NCBI GenBank assembly: GCA_029055345.1
Contig: JAIDDJ010000019.1
Coordinates: 1 to 55,063, forward strand
Direction of reading: 5' to 3'
Length of the DNA: 55,063 nucleotides
Source of the DNA: Muribaculaceae bacterium
GTDB taxonomy: Bacteria; Bacteroidota; Bacteroidia; Bacteroidales; Muribaculaceae
The translations under genes and the position numbers were made by a program. How positions within the stretch are numbered: the stretch's first letter is position 1; the number at the start of each line of letters is the position of its first letter. Shown piece after piece: positions 37,636 to 46,791 of the stretch. Under the pieces are notes generated by a model, which worked only from the letters and a program-made list of their open reading frames with translations, had not been told where the DNA came from and did not search any database.

Positions 37636-37929
37636 TTAAATCGTCTTCGTGATTGGCCACACGAAAGCCCGCAGGCCGAGTTTCGGTTTTGTCTCATCAA
37701 GAGCTTTCAGTCGCTTCAGAAGAGAGTCAACGCGGTCATCTTCAACGAATGTCAGCATTGCAGAGGCCAGTGAGGGCCAGGCATGAGTGCCCAAGTGTGG
37801 TTCTCCGGTTTTGCTGCCGCGGCCCTGCACGGTGCCGAAGGATGTGTATCCCCGGCACGAGCAGGCGTTCAATACTTCTATCACCTTTTCATGGTGAGCC
37901 AAGTCATAGGATATGAATATTGCTTGCAT
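37636..37929 (-). CDS. Small P-II-like (GlnB-fold) protein of the efflux operon
   Basis: The 97-residue protein begins MQAIFISYDLAHHEKVIEVL and has 'TVQGRGSKTGEPHLGTHAWP' split by short linkers, then 'FVEDDRVDSLLKRLKALDE' and 'GLRAFVWPI'. The ferredoxin-like pattern and the T-loop-like Gly-rich stretch resemble a P-II-like family that Bacteroidetes encode next to RND pumps. It is the last gene of the operon, 13 nt after the RND pump gene. A role as a small-molecule sensor for the pump is inference. Confidence 0.7.
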   Translation of the reverse strand: MQAIFISYDLAHHEKVIEVLNACSCRGYTSFGTVQGRGSKTGEPHLGTHAWPSLASAMLTFVEDDRVDSLLKRLKALDETKPKLGLRAFVWPITKTI

Positions 37930-37942
37930 GTTTCTTTCCTTT

Positions 37943-40900
37943 TTAATCGTTTACAGCCAAATGGGCTTTGCGGATTTTCTTACGTTGATTCTTGACTCCG
38001 TTGCCGGCGAATACACAGTAGAGCACAGGCACGAACAGAAGCGTCAGGATAGTGGAGAATGTAAGACCACCGATCACGGCCACACCCATAGGTCGCCATA
38101 ACTCGGCGCCTTCACCGGTACCGACGGCCATCGGGACCATACCTAAAATGGTGGTAAGCGTGGTCATGACTACCGGACGCAGACGCGACCGACCTCCATC
38201 GATTACGGCTCGACGTATCGACATGCCGCGTTCGCGGTTGAGCGAGATGTAGTCGATAAGCACGATACCGTTCTTAACCACTATACCGATAAGCATGATG
38301 GCTCCGATCATCGACATGATGTTGAGGGTAGTGCCTGTGAGCCAGAGAATCAGGAATACACCGGAGAATGCGAACAGAAGCGAAGTCATGATAATACCAG
38401 GATAGGTAAATGACTCGAACTGGGCAGCCATAACGATATAGACAAGAATAATGATAAGCAGGCCAAGCATCAGAAGGTCGCTGAAAGAATCCTGCTGATC
38501 TTCGAAGGATCCCGAAAGACCGATTGTGACACCCGGCGGAAGATGCATGTCATCAATCTCGGCTTGCGCCGCGGTTACTACCTCACTCATTGGCACACCG
38601 TCTACTACGGCTGATACGGTAATCAATCTCTCGCGGTCTTTACGCTCGATAGTAGGAGGTGTGAAACGTTCCACTACCTTTCCGAGTTCCTTGAGTCGTA
38701 TTCCCTGACCGGTCGAGCTGTATATCATAATATTCTCGATATCGGAAATCTGCGTACGGTTTTCAGGAGCATACATCACCTTTACGTCATATTCCTCACC
38801 GTCTTCACGATATTGAGTAGCCGTTGCGCCGTTGATGCGGTTGCGCAGGTAATAGGCTGCCGTTGAAAGGCTGATACCATACATCGACAGTTTGTCGCGA
38901 TCGAAGTCAACCTGATATTCCGGCTGATAATCAGAGCGAGAGATGGTAACGTCGGCCGTACCATTGATACCCTCGAGTATTTGCTTGAGCGAACGGGCCA
39001 CACTGTCGGTCTCTTCAAGATTATAGCCATATATTTCGAAGTCGACTGTGCTCTGGCCTCCCATACCGGATCCTCGACCACCACCTACGTTGATCTGGAC
39101 CTTTTTGAAATCAGAGAAATTCTCTTCGATATCCTTACGCATCGAGTCGGCAATGTCAACAATATTACGGCTGCGTTTTGTGGGATCCACAAGACGGATA
39201 TTCATTGAAATCAGGTGCGCACCATTATCCGACAGCGAAGCAAATGTATTATCTGCCGAGGCCGGACCTACGGTATAGTTGGAAACCATGATTTCCGGAT
39301 ATTTCGCGCGCCATGTGGAATCAAGTTTTGCGGTCACCTCACGCGCATATTCAACGCGCGAACCAATAGGGAGCTCGAGTTTAACTCCGATTCGAGAGTT
39401 ATCCTGAGTCGGAATGAACTCTGTTCCCACGCCTTTCATCAAAAAGACAGAACCAACGAAAATACCAAGACAGATGATGATTGTGATGCCTCTGTGCCCC
39501 ACTACCGAGTGCAGGAGCCGGCCATAGGCATTATCGAATTTATCAAGGGCGTTTTCAATTGGTGTATACCAGTTTTTTTTCTGCTTCCCGCCCGCATCCT
39601 GCGTGCGCAGACGAAGCCACTGGCTGCAAAGCATCGGAGTGAGCGACAGCGCGCAGGCTGTGGAGATAATCATCATGATGGTTACCATCCAACCGAGCTG
39701 ACGGAAAAGAACGCCGGTCATGCCGGTCACAAGAGTCAGCGGGAAGAACACCGCTATAAGGGTCAGAGTGGAGGCGATTACGGAGACGGCTACCTCGTTT
39801 GTGCCATGCACCGCAGCCTGTTTCGGGTCGGCCCCTCGCTCGATGTGTGAAGTGACGTTCTCAAGAACCACAATGGCATCGTCCACAACCATACCGATTG
39901 ATATCGAAAGGGCCGACAGAGATATAATGTTCAGAGAATTGCCCGTTGCAAACAGATATATGAATGAGGCGATGAGCGACACCGGAATCGTTATCACGAT
40001 AATCATCGTGGCGCGCCATCGTCCCAAGAAGAGGAACACCACTATCATCACGAACAGAAGCGCATACAGCACAGTCTCCACGAGAGATGCGATCGTGTTG
40101 CGGATATTATCGGATGTATCCACAATGACACCGATCTTGATATCCGAAGGAAGGTTCTTCTCCAATTGTGGAAGAATCTTTTTCACTTTATCGGATATCT
40201 CTACTGAGTTTGCACCCGATTGCTTCTGAATTACGATCATGGCACCTTCCTTACCGTTGTTGAAGGTCTGCTGGGTGCGCTCCTCAAGCGTATCCTCTAT
40301 GCGGGCCACATCCTTAAGATAGATTATCTTTCCGCCATAGCTGCCGACAGGTATATCCTTAAGCTGGGTGGTCGATTCAAATTCACCCTGCACGCGCAGT
40401 GCGTAGGTATTCGAACCGACATCAAACGAACCGCCGGGCACGTTACGGTTCTCTGCCCCGATTACGTTTGATATCTGCTCCACACTCAGGTTATAAGCTT
40501 CCAGTCGCCGGGGATCCAGATAGACGTGAACCTCGCGCTTGGGCGCACCGGAGATAGACACGGTGCCGACACCATCAATTCGAGCCAGAGGGTTGGCCAC
40601 ATTCTCATCCAGAATCTTGTACAATCCCGGCATACTCTCCGTGGCTTCTACCGACAGAAGACAGATAGGAATCATGTCGGTGGAGAACTTGAAGATGATC
40701 GGGTTCTCCGCATCATCCGGAAGTCTGGACGAAACCATGTCGAGTTTGTCGCGCACATCGTTGGTGAGCACATCGATGTCGTAGCCATATTCAAACTCAA
40801 GAGTAATCACAGAAGTGTTCTCTCTGGAGGTGGAGGTGATATGTTTCAGATGTTCCACCGAGTTCAGAGTGTTCTCCAGAGGTTTGGTTACGTTCTGCTC

Positions 40901-41077
40901 TATATCCTTGGCACTCGCTCCCGGATACATTGTAATCACCATGATGGTGTTAGTATCGATATCGGGATAGAGGTCAATCGGAAGTTTTGCCAGGGAGAAT
41001 AATCCCAGTATTATCACCGTCACGAAGCAGAGCAACGTCGTGATGGGGCGTTTTACCGCTGATCCGTATAGACTCAT
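37943..41077 (-). CDS. RND family efflux transporter permease (AcrB/HAE1-like)
   Basis: The inner-membrane proton-driven pump of a tripartite efflux system. The 1044-residue protein begins MSLYGSAVKRPITTLLCF and has the two large periplasmic loops and twelve membrane helices expected. It has 'GMVVDDAIVVLENV' with the paired Asp residues of the proton relay in helix 4, and 'ALSLTPMLCSQWL'. The start overlaps the stop of the membrane fusion gene by 4 nt (ATGA), so translation is coupled. The substrate cannot be read from sequence; multidrug or bile-type compounds are plausible in a gut anaerobe. Confidence 0.95.
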   Translation of the reverse strand: MSLYGSAVKRPITTLLCFVTVIILGLFSLAKLPIDLYPDIDTNTIMVITMYPGASAKDIEQNVTKPLENTLNSVEHLKHITSTSRENTSVITLEFEYGYDIDVLTNDVRDKLDMVSSRLPDDAENPIIFKFSTDMIPICLLSVEATESMPGLYKILDENVANPLARIDGVGTVSISGAPKREVHVYLDPRRLEAYNLSVEQISNVIGAENRNVPGGSFDVGSNTYALRVQGEFESTTQLKDIPVGSYGGKIIYLKDVARIEDTLEERTQQTFNNGKEGAMIVIQKQSGANSVEISDKVKKILPQLEKNLPSDIKIGVIVDTSDNIRNTIASLVETVLYALLFVMIVVFLFLGRWRATMIIVITIPVSLIASFIYLFATGNSLNIISLSALSISIGMVVDDAIVVLENVTSHIERGADPKQAAVHGTNEVAVSVIASTLTLIAVFFPLTLVTGMTGVLFRQLGWMVTIMMIISTACALSLTPMLCSQWLRLRTQDAGGKQKKNWYTPIENALDKFDNAYGRLLHSVVGHRGITIIICLGIFVGSVFLMKGVGTEFIPTQDNSRIGVKLELPIGSRVEYAREVTAKLDSTWRAKYPEIMVSNYTVGPASADNTFASLSDNGAHLISMNIRLVDPTKRSRNIVDIADSMRKDIEENFSDFKKVQINVGGGRGSGMGGQSTVDFEIYGYNLEETDSVARSLKQILEGINGTADVTISRSDYQPEYQVDFDRDKLSMYGISLSTAAYYLRNRINGATATQYREDGEEYDVKVMYAPENRTQISDIENIMIYSSTGQGIRLKELGKVVERFTPPTIERKDRERLITVSAVVDGVPMSEVVTAAQAEIDDMHLPPGVTIGLSGSFEDQQDSFSDLLMLGLLIIILVYIVMAAQFESFTYPGIIMTSLLFAFSGVFLILWLTGTTLNIMSMIGAIMLIGIVVKNGIVLIDYISLNRERGMSIRRAVIDGGRSRLRPVVMTTLTTILGMVPMAVGTGEGAELWRPMGVAVIGGLTFSTILTLLFVPVLYCVFAGNGVKNQRKKIRKAHLAVND

Positions 41078-42135
41078 TTCGCTGTTTTTACTTTAACACC
41101 GTTTGCAAGTTTCGACTGGCCTGTAGTGACCACCTGTGCGCCTGATTCCACGCCTGATATAAGTTCATACTCGTTGCCGAGTCGCTGACCGAGTTCAACC
41201 TGATTGTAGCTTACGGTGCCGTCTGAATTAAGCACGTATACATACTGGTTGCCTGAACCCTGCTGCTTCACTACAGCCTTGTCGGGCACTACGACGTGAT
41301 TCTCTTTTCCGAGATTAAGGCTTACACGGCCGAACATTCCGGGGAGTACACGCCCGTCAGCGTTAGCCAGCGTGATTTCCACGCCGAATGTGCGGCTGTT
41401 GGGATCTACTGTGGGCATTACGGTCGACACTGTGCCATGAAATTCTTCATCCCCATAGGTGTCGAAAGTGATTGAAGCAGGCATCCCTTTATTGATTTTG
41501 GGGAGTTCGCTTTCGGTCACGTTAATTACGATTTTTACCGGTTGAATCCGCGCTACAGTAAGGATGGGGAGATTGCCGGTCATGTCGCCCGGATCATAAT
41601 TACGGGCAGTAACTACACCGGAGATGGGGGAGGTGAGGACCGTGTTTTCGCGGGCATTGCGAAGCGCTCTCTCTGCCTGGGCGAGAGCATTCTTTGCGTT
41701 CACAAGCTGAATCTCCATTGCATCCACCTGCTGTTTGGTCCCGCCGCCGATTTTGAACAGTTCTACCGCGCGGTTATAGTTGACCTCTACGTTTTTAAGG
41801 TTAGCCTTGGCATTGTCTACCTGAGTTTCGTAGCTGAACGTGTTGACGTCATCGAGCACGGCCACACGCTGGCCGGCTGCTACGCGCTGACCCTCGTCTA
41901 CAAGTATCTGCTTGATGCGGTTGGGCATATTGGCCGATATATTGTTGATTATCTGAGGTTCGACCGTTGCTGTGTAAGTGCCGATTTGATCCACGATTCG
42001 GGCATTTACTGTCTCGACCTTGACTGTCGGTATGGTTGCCTCTTTCTGTGTGTCGGTTTGTTTCTCTTTTTCTCCTGAGCAGGATGCCAAAATGATGGCG
42101 CCCATAGCCAGAGAAAGAGTAAGATACTTTTTCAT
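41074..42135 (-). CDS. RND efflux membrane fusion protein (periplasmic adaptor), lipoprotein
   Basis: The adaptor joins the pump to the TolC-like channel. Start at 42135 gives MKKYLTLSLAMGAIILASC, a signal peptide with lipobox Cys19, and leaves a 40-nt gap to the channel gene. An upstream in-frame ATG at 42237 would overlap the channel gene and hide the signal, so it is rejected. The 353-residue protein has the half-lipoyl motif 'LVDEGQRVAAGQRVAVLD', an alpha-hairpin, and 'VLTSPISGVVTARNYDPGD'. Confidence 0.94.
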   Translation of the reverse strand: MKKYLTLSLAMGAIILASCSGEKEKQTDTQKEATIPTVKVETVNARIVDQIGTYTATVEPQIINNISANMPNRIKQILVDEGQRVAAGQRVAVLDDVNTFSYETQVDNAKANLKNVEVNYNRAVELFKIGGGTKQQVDAMEIQLVNAKNALAQAERALRNARENTVLTSPISGVVTARNYDPGDMTGNLPILTVARIQPVKIVINVTESELPKINKGMPASITFDTYGDEEFHGTVSTVMPTVDPNSRTFGVEITLANADGRVLPGMFGRVSLNLGKENHVVVPDKAVVKQQGSGNQYVYVLNSDGTVSYNQVELGQRLGNEYELISGVESGAQVVTTGQSKLANGVKVKTAK

Positions 42136-42175
42136 AATCTCGTAATGATTGAATGATGTAATAATTTTATGCGGA

Positions 42176-43549
42176 TTATTTTGATTCAGTGTGGGAAACA
42201 GGAGTCTTGGTGATACCCAGAGCCTCTTCCTTGCCAAGAAGCGTGTCGAGTTCGCTGGTGCTCACCAGATAATTGTAGATTGATTGGTAATAAGCGAGTT
42301 TAGCCGCCGTATTGGCAATCTCGCTGTCACGAAGGTTCAGATAAGTGGCTGCTCCGATTTCAAAGCTCTTCTGCATGATTTCAAGAGCTTTGCCTGCGGA
42401 TTTCATACCCTCTTCCGATGATTTGATCTGGCTCGCTTCCCGGTTGATGTTGTCAATGGCGAGATCAACCTGCATTTTCAGGGAATTTTCAACGGTCTCT
42501 TTTTGAAGTTCTACTTCCTTCACCTGCACCTGTGCCTGGCGTAATTTCTGCAATTTCGATCCGCCGTGGAATATGGGCACCTGCAGGGCCAGCCCGACAT
42601 TGGAATAAGGATTGAAAGTCTGATTTTTCAAAGCGTTTCCGTTGCTCATGGCATTCCAGTTGAGATTGAAAGTCGCGGAAAGGGTAGGGATCCACGACAT
42701 TTTCTGAAGAGTTACGTTTTGCTCAGCAAGCTTTTGGCTTAGTTCGAGTGAGCGCATAGTGGTATTACGGGTAAGCGAACGGTCGCCGTCAAGAGCATAT
42801 CCATACATCTCGCGCTGCATCTCGCTCAGTCCCACGGTTGGCATCAAAGTCACAGTATTATCGATACCCATCAGGACCTTGAGCTGCAGCTGACATTGCT
42901 TCACGGCTATGTCGGCCTGGAGGAGTTCGGGCTCAACATTGGAGACCTGAACCGAGCTTCGTAGAACGTCATATTCCGATGCTGTCCCTGCCTCAAATTG
43001 CTTTTTGAAGATGTCGGCGTTCAATTTTGCAAGGTCATAGTTCTGCTTGATGACCTCGCGCGAATCAATGGCAAGCAGAAGCGCGTAATAGGCTTTGTTG
43101 ATATTGTTTACAAGGTCAAGACGCGAGGCTCTTGCACTTTCCAGACTCTGCAGTATCTGTGTGTCGGATAGGTTGATGGATTTCCAAAGTGAGGCGTTGA
43201 CAAGGGGCATCGCAGCTGAGAACCCGAAGTTCCAGTTGTTGTCGGTACCCATTTTAATAGTCTGCGACTGTCCTCCCATGTTCAGGCTCATTCTTTGAAG
43301 CTCGATAGTGCGCTGATATGCTCCTGTAAAATCAATCGATGGGAAGAGATTGGCAAGAACTTCTTTCTTGGAATAGTCCATTCTCTTCACTTCCAGATCA
43401 GCCACTTTGACCGATTGGTTGTCTTGAAGCGCTATCGCTACACATTCCTCGCGAGAGAGCCGGATGGTGTCACCCGTTAGGGTGGCTTGCGCAATCCCTC
43501 CTCCTGCAGTCAATAGCAATAAGGCTAATGTTAGTTTTGTGAATCTCAT
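42176..43549 (-). CDS. TolC family outer membrane efflux protein
   Basis: The outer-membrane channel of the tripartite pump. The 457-residue protein has a signal peptide (MRFTKLTLALLLLTAGGGIAQA) and then two repeats of long amphipathic helices typical of the outer membrane efflux family, such as 'KAYYALLLAIDSREVIKQNY' and 'NLRDSEIANTAAKLAYYQSI'. It is the second gene of the operon, 57 nt after tetR. Confidence 0.93.
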   Translation of the reverse strand: MRFTKLTLALLLLTAGGGIAQATLTGDTIRLSREECVAIALQDNQSVKVADLEVKRMDYSKKEVLANLFPSIDFTGAYQRTIELQRMSLNMGGQSQTIKMGTDNNWNFGFSAAMPLVNASLWKSINLSDTQILQSLESARASRLDLVNNINKAYYALLLAIDSREVIKQNYDLAKLNADIFKKQFEAGTASEYDVLRSSVQVSNVEPELLQADIAVKQCQLQLKVLMGIDNTVTLMPTVGLSEMQREMYGYALDGDRSLTRNTTMRSLELSQKLAEQNVTLQKMSWIPTLSATFNLNWNAMSNGNALKNQTFNPYSNVGLALQVPIFHGGSKLQKLRQAQVQVKEVELQKETVENSLKMQVDLAIDNINREASQIKSSEEGMKSAGKALEIMQKSFEIGAATYLNLRDSEIANTAAKLAYYQSIYNYLVSTSELDTLLGKEEALGITKTPVSHTESK

Positions 43550-43606
43550 TGTGTATTGTTGTTATTTAAATTTTTCTAATGGTATACTCCGCAATTTTTT
43601 ATGTAA

Positions 43607-44245
43607 TTATTCTGAATGTCTCGGAGATTGAAGCACCACTGTTTCAAGCACTTCCAATCCTTTTGGGGTGGCTATGCTGCGAAGGAAACTTTCGGTGATG
43701 CCTTGATAGGCCCTTATCAGGGTGATTTCAGGGGGGAATTTTTCCTCCATCCTCTTCAGAGATTCCATCTGAATGCTAAGCAGAGTCAGTTGAAGTTGAA
43801 AATCTATATCATGCCGGAATACCCCTTGCTTTATTCCAAGTTCAAGTACTTTTTCCAGATGATGGGTCATCTTATTATATCGAGAGTCAAAGTCGGGACG
43901 GAGATGCTTGAACCTTTCATCCATATCCCGGAAGAAAGCGGGCTTCAACATCCGGAAAACGTTCTGCTGATAGGCTATTACTTTCGCAAGTCCCTCCATA
44001 GCGTTGGAGGTTTGGGCGAATATTTTTTCGAAAACTTTCTTGTGAACGGCATGTTGGTGATGAAAAACTTCTTGAATCATATTGTCCTTGCTGTCGAAAA
44101 TCTCATATAGTGTCCTTTTCGATTTTCCAAGACGTGATGCAACATGGTCCATTGACATGCGTGACGGGCCTTTTTCCACTATTACGGGGAAAATTGCCTC
44201 AAGAAGAGTCTCGTATTGCTCATCTGTCAGGTCTGCTCGATTCAT
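43607..44245 (-). CDS. TetR/AcrR family regulator of the efflux operon
   Basis: The 212-residue protein has an N-terminal helix-turn-helix 'RMSMDHVASRLGKSKRTLYEIFDSK' and an unassigned C-terminal ligand domain. It is the first gene of the operon tetR-tolC-adaptor-pump-P-II-like on the minus strand and is the obvious local repressor. A weak -7-like TACCTTG lies at 44293-44287 on the minus strand. No clean operator was found. Confidence 0.88.
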   Translation of the reverse strand: MNRADLTDEQYETLLEAIFPVIVEKGPSRMSMDHVASRLGKSKRTLYEIFDSKDNMIQEVFHHQHAVHKKVFEKIFAQTSNAMEGLAKVIAYQQNVFRMLKPAFFRDMDERFKHLRPDFDSRYNKMTHHLEKVLELGIKQGVFRHDIDFQLQLTLLSIQMESLKRMEEKFPPEITLIRAYQGITESFLRSIATPKGLEVLETVVLQSPRHSE

Positions 44246-44373
44246 ACTAATTGAATTAAAGAATCAGATATGAAACATATTAGTTGCAAGGTATATGATG
44301 TTGGCAATCGCGAGTGTTCCCCTGTCAGGTTAGAAGAGTACAGCACAGGTCAAGCCGGCCACAAAATTACAAT

Positions 44374-44410
44374 AAAAAACTGAAAACTCAAAATCAGTTT
44401 TCAGTTTTTT
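44374..44410. terminator. A/T-rich terminator hairpin
   Basis: AAAAAACTGAAAACT (44374-44388) pairs perfectly with AGTTTTCAGTTTTTT (44396-44410) over a 7-nt loop. It has A-runs on one side and T-runs on the other, so it can act in both directions. It isolates the efflux operon from the upstream minus-strand genes. Confidence 0.8.
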
Positions 44411-44533
44411 AACATAGTTTACTTCGCGACTATACTCCAAGCCTGTGGGCCCTGTGACTATGAAATTAAAAAGAAAGTTCTCTAAGACCCCATACTATGC
44501 CCGAATCAACTATTACAGAGGGATGGGGATAAA

Positions 44534-44563
44534 AATAAAGCACCGCGCGAGCGGTGCTTTATT
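44534..44563 (-). terminator. Terminator directly after tRNA-His
   Basis: AATAAAGCACCGC (44534-44546) pairs perfectly with GCGGTGCTTTATT (44551-44563) over a GCGA tetraloop, 3 nt past the tRNA-His 3' end on the minus strand. It is a classic intrinsic terminator. Confidence 0.92.
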
Positions 44564-44566
44564 AGG

Positions 44567-44641
<75 letters not shown>

Positions 44642-44672
44642 ATTTAGCTTCTCGGTGGCCCGAAAAGCGTTG

Positions 44673-44704
44673 CAAAGTTAATGCTTTTTTTCTTTTCCTC
44701 CAAA
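44673..44704 (-). promoter_or_regulatory. tRNA-His promoter
   Basis: On the minus strand TTTG (44704-44701), 20 nt, TAACTTTG (44680-44673): a full Bacteroidetes promoter match, 31 nt before the tRNA. It frees tRNA-His from the rho-aroC transcript upstream. Confidence 0.85.
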
Positions 44705-44797
44705 TATTCTGCCTAAAAAATTAGAATTAAATTTTAAATTCAGATTATTTAGCATCAGGTTTCCTTTGTTCAGGTTTCCTTTGTATTGATATAATCC

Positions 44798-45898
44798 TTA
44801 TTTACCCATTTTCTCTTTGAGGATTTCGAAAAAGGCAGGATTATGGCCGGTGGTGATGTTTACAATTTTTCCCTCAGGATTGATTATGGCTTTTGTGGGA
44901 AACCCTTCTACGGCATAATCTTCAAGAAGCTTTCCGCCTTTTTCTTCCGGATTATACACGTTCACCCAAGGAAGATCATATTTCTTAAGGCCATTGAGCC
45001 ACGCATTGTAATCATCATTGCAGGCCACACCTAATATTTCAAGCTCCGGCTGATATTCAGCATAAGCTTTCTTCAGCTCCGGGAATCCCTTTATACACCA
45101 GGGGCACCAGGTCCCCCAGAAATCTATTATCACCCATTTCCCTCTGAAATCTGACAGACTTATTTCTTTTCCCTGTGCATCCTTATAAGTAAAATCCGGG
45201 GCCATTACATCTCCGCTCTGAAGCTCAGCTTTCTTTTTCTCAGCGGCTACCTGATGTTCCACTCGCTCTTTCTGCGGCTCGAGGAATATTGCCAGAGGAC
45301 TCTTCGCGGCTGCCTCCGTCATCGCGGAGTATGCGTTAAGAAAATCCTCCCCTTCAAGGTGTAGGATAGCATAGGGCACTCCCACGGATTCCGGATTGGC
45401 CGTGATATAATCCTTGAAGACATTATCATATGCACGGCCGATCTGTTCGAGTTCTTCGACATCAGGAGTTTCGCCGGAGGCTTTTGTGCGGTAATCATCC
45501 AGAATTTTACCTGATGCAGTGGCGAGCGTGGAGATATCCTCCATCAGCTGAGACCCCGACACCTTATATGATAGCGGACCAACACTTTCAATGTCTACCG
45601 TAAGTTCCTCGCCCGGCATGGTGTAGACAAGGATATACTCTCGGTCGCCTATCATTATTGCATATTGTGATGCGCCATCCTGCAATGTGGCGATGGTGAA
45701 TTCCCCGTTTTCCGGAATTTTGGTCTCTTTCATGGTCTGCGGACGCTCCGCACGTGTCTTTACCATTTCTGTCAGGTAACTGTATTCAACAGGAAATTCG
45801 TTTATACTGACCGTCGGAGCCACTTTAACATGAATATCTGCATAGGTCATGGTTGCAGCCGCTACAAGGCCGAGGCCCGAGATAATTATTCTTTTCAT
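44798..45898 (-). CDS. Periplasmic TlpA-like thiol-disulfide oxidoreductase
   Basis: The 366-residue protein has a signal peptide (MKRIIISGLGLVAAATMTYA) with no lipobox, an N-terminal DUF4369-like beta region, a helical middle with 'YAILHLEGEDFLNAYSAM', and a C-terminal thioredoxin domain with WGTWCPWC (Cys265, Cys268) and the cis-Pro segment 'VEGFPTKAIINPEGK'. Its start overlaps the radical SAM gene by 4 nt. Substrate unknown; it is the last protein gene of the rho-aroC cluster. Confidence 0.87.
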   Translation of the reverse strand: MKRIIISGLGLVAAATMTYADIHVKVAPTVSINEFPVEYSYLTEMVKTRAERPQTMKETKIPENGEFTIATLQDGASQYAIMIGDREYILVYTMPGEELTVDIESVGPLSYKVSGSQLMEDISTLATASGKILDDYRTKASGETPDVEELEQIGRAYDNVFKDYITANPESVGVPYAILHLEGEDFLNAYSAMTEAAAKSPLAIFLEPQKERVEHQVAAEKKKAELQSGDVMAPDFTYKDAQGKEISLSDFRGKWVIIDFWGTWCPWCIKGFPELKKAYAEYQPELEILGVACNDDYNAWLNGLKKYDLPWVNVYNPEEKGGKLLEDYAVEGFPTKAIINPEGKIVNITTGHNPAFFEILKEKMGK

Positions 45899-46791
45899 TG
45901 CGCTTTTAATTTATTTATCAGAAGATTTGTGAATTCATAATTTTTCACTCCCCACTTGGGCATTATCACCATTCCGGGGGGTGCGGAGGCCACAAACCGT
46001 TCGATAGCTATCGAACGTGGTACCTTCCTGATTATATTAACACATAATTCGAGGTAATTGTCTATTGTCCATGGCTGAATCTTGATTGTCCCGCTTTCAA
46101 TCGCATTCTCCAGAGGAGTGCCCCTCAGCACCTGCAGATGATGAAATTTTATCGATTCTATCGGAACGGAGCAGACTTTATCCACAGTTTTTAGCATCAT
46201 TTCTTCGGTTTCGCCGGGCAGACCGGCAATCAGATGAATACCGACATGGAGTCCGGCATCAGCCAGACGGTATATCGTATCTTCGGCCTGATGCCATGTA
46301 TGGCCTCTGTTTATGAGTCTGAGTGTCGAATCATGGGTGGTTTCCACTCCCAATTCCACAAATAACGGGCGCTTTTCATTAAGCTCCGACATCATCTTTA
46401 CGATATCATCCGGAAGGCAGTCAGGACGAGTCCCGACTATAAGTCCTACAGTGTCAGAACAGGATAGTGCCTCCTTATATTGTGCCCTGAGTTCGCGTCC
46501 GCTCGTTCCATGAGTCCCCGTGTAGGATTGAAAATAGGGGAGAAACACCATCTCCCGATATTTTCTTCGGAAAAAATGCTTGCCGTTTTCAATCTGAGAT
46601 GTTATGCTGCTCGACTTCAGGCAGTATCCGGGCGTGAAGGAATCGTTGCGGCAATAAATGCAGCCTCCCGAACCGATGGTGCCGTCACGGTTCGGACAGC
46701 CGGCCCCGGTGTTGACAGATATTTTCTGAACTTTTTCACCGGGGAAAAAACTGTTCAGGTATTCAGCGTAGTCAGTGAAAAACGGATTCAT
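45895..46791 (-). CDS. Radical SAM protein, TIGR01212/YhcC family
   Basis: The 298-residue protein has the cluster motif 'GCPNRDGTIGSGGCIYC' with Cys32, Cys44 and Cys47, the wide-spaced pattern of the YhcC/Elp3-like radical SAM group. 'GTRPDCLPDDIV' and 'LGVETTHDSTLRLINRGHTW' follow, as in this family. The biochemical role of YhcC proteins is not established. It overlaps aroC upstream (46788-46791) and tlpA downstream by 4 nt each, so the three are translationally coupled. Confidence 0.87.
   Translation of the reverse strand: MNPFFTDYAEYLNSFFPGEKVQKISVNTGAGCPNRDGTIGSGGCIYCRNDSFTPGYCLKSSSITSQIENGKHFFRRKYREMVFLPYFQSYTGTHGTSGRELRAQYKEALSCSDTVGLIVGTRPDCLPDDIVKMMSELNEKRPLFVELGVETTHDSTLRLINRGHTWHQAEDTIYRLADAGLHVGIHLIAGLPGETEEMMLKTVDKVCSVPIESIKFHHLQVLRGTPLENAIESGTIKIQPWTIDNYLELCVNIIRKVPRSIAIERFVASAPPGMVIMPKWGVKNYEFTNLLINKLKAQ

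Larger units (their letters stand above)
44246..44566. other. Intergenic stretch between the efflux operon and tRNA-His
   Basis: This 321-nt stretch contains two strong terminator hairpins (44374-44410 and 44534-44563, listed separately) and the presumed promoter region of the efflux tetR. No coding signal was seen. Roughly inverted AACAT/ATGTT elements near 44270-44300 are too loose to call an operator. Confidence 0.6.

Noticed and set aside
39215..39850. 211-codon open frame on the plus strand
   Set aside because: Antisense to the RND pump gene, composition unlike a real protein.
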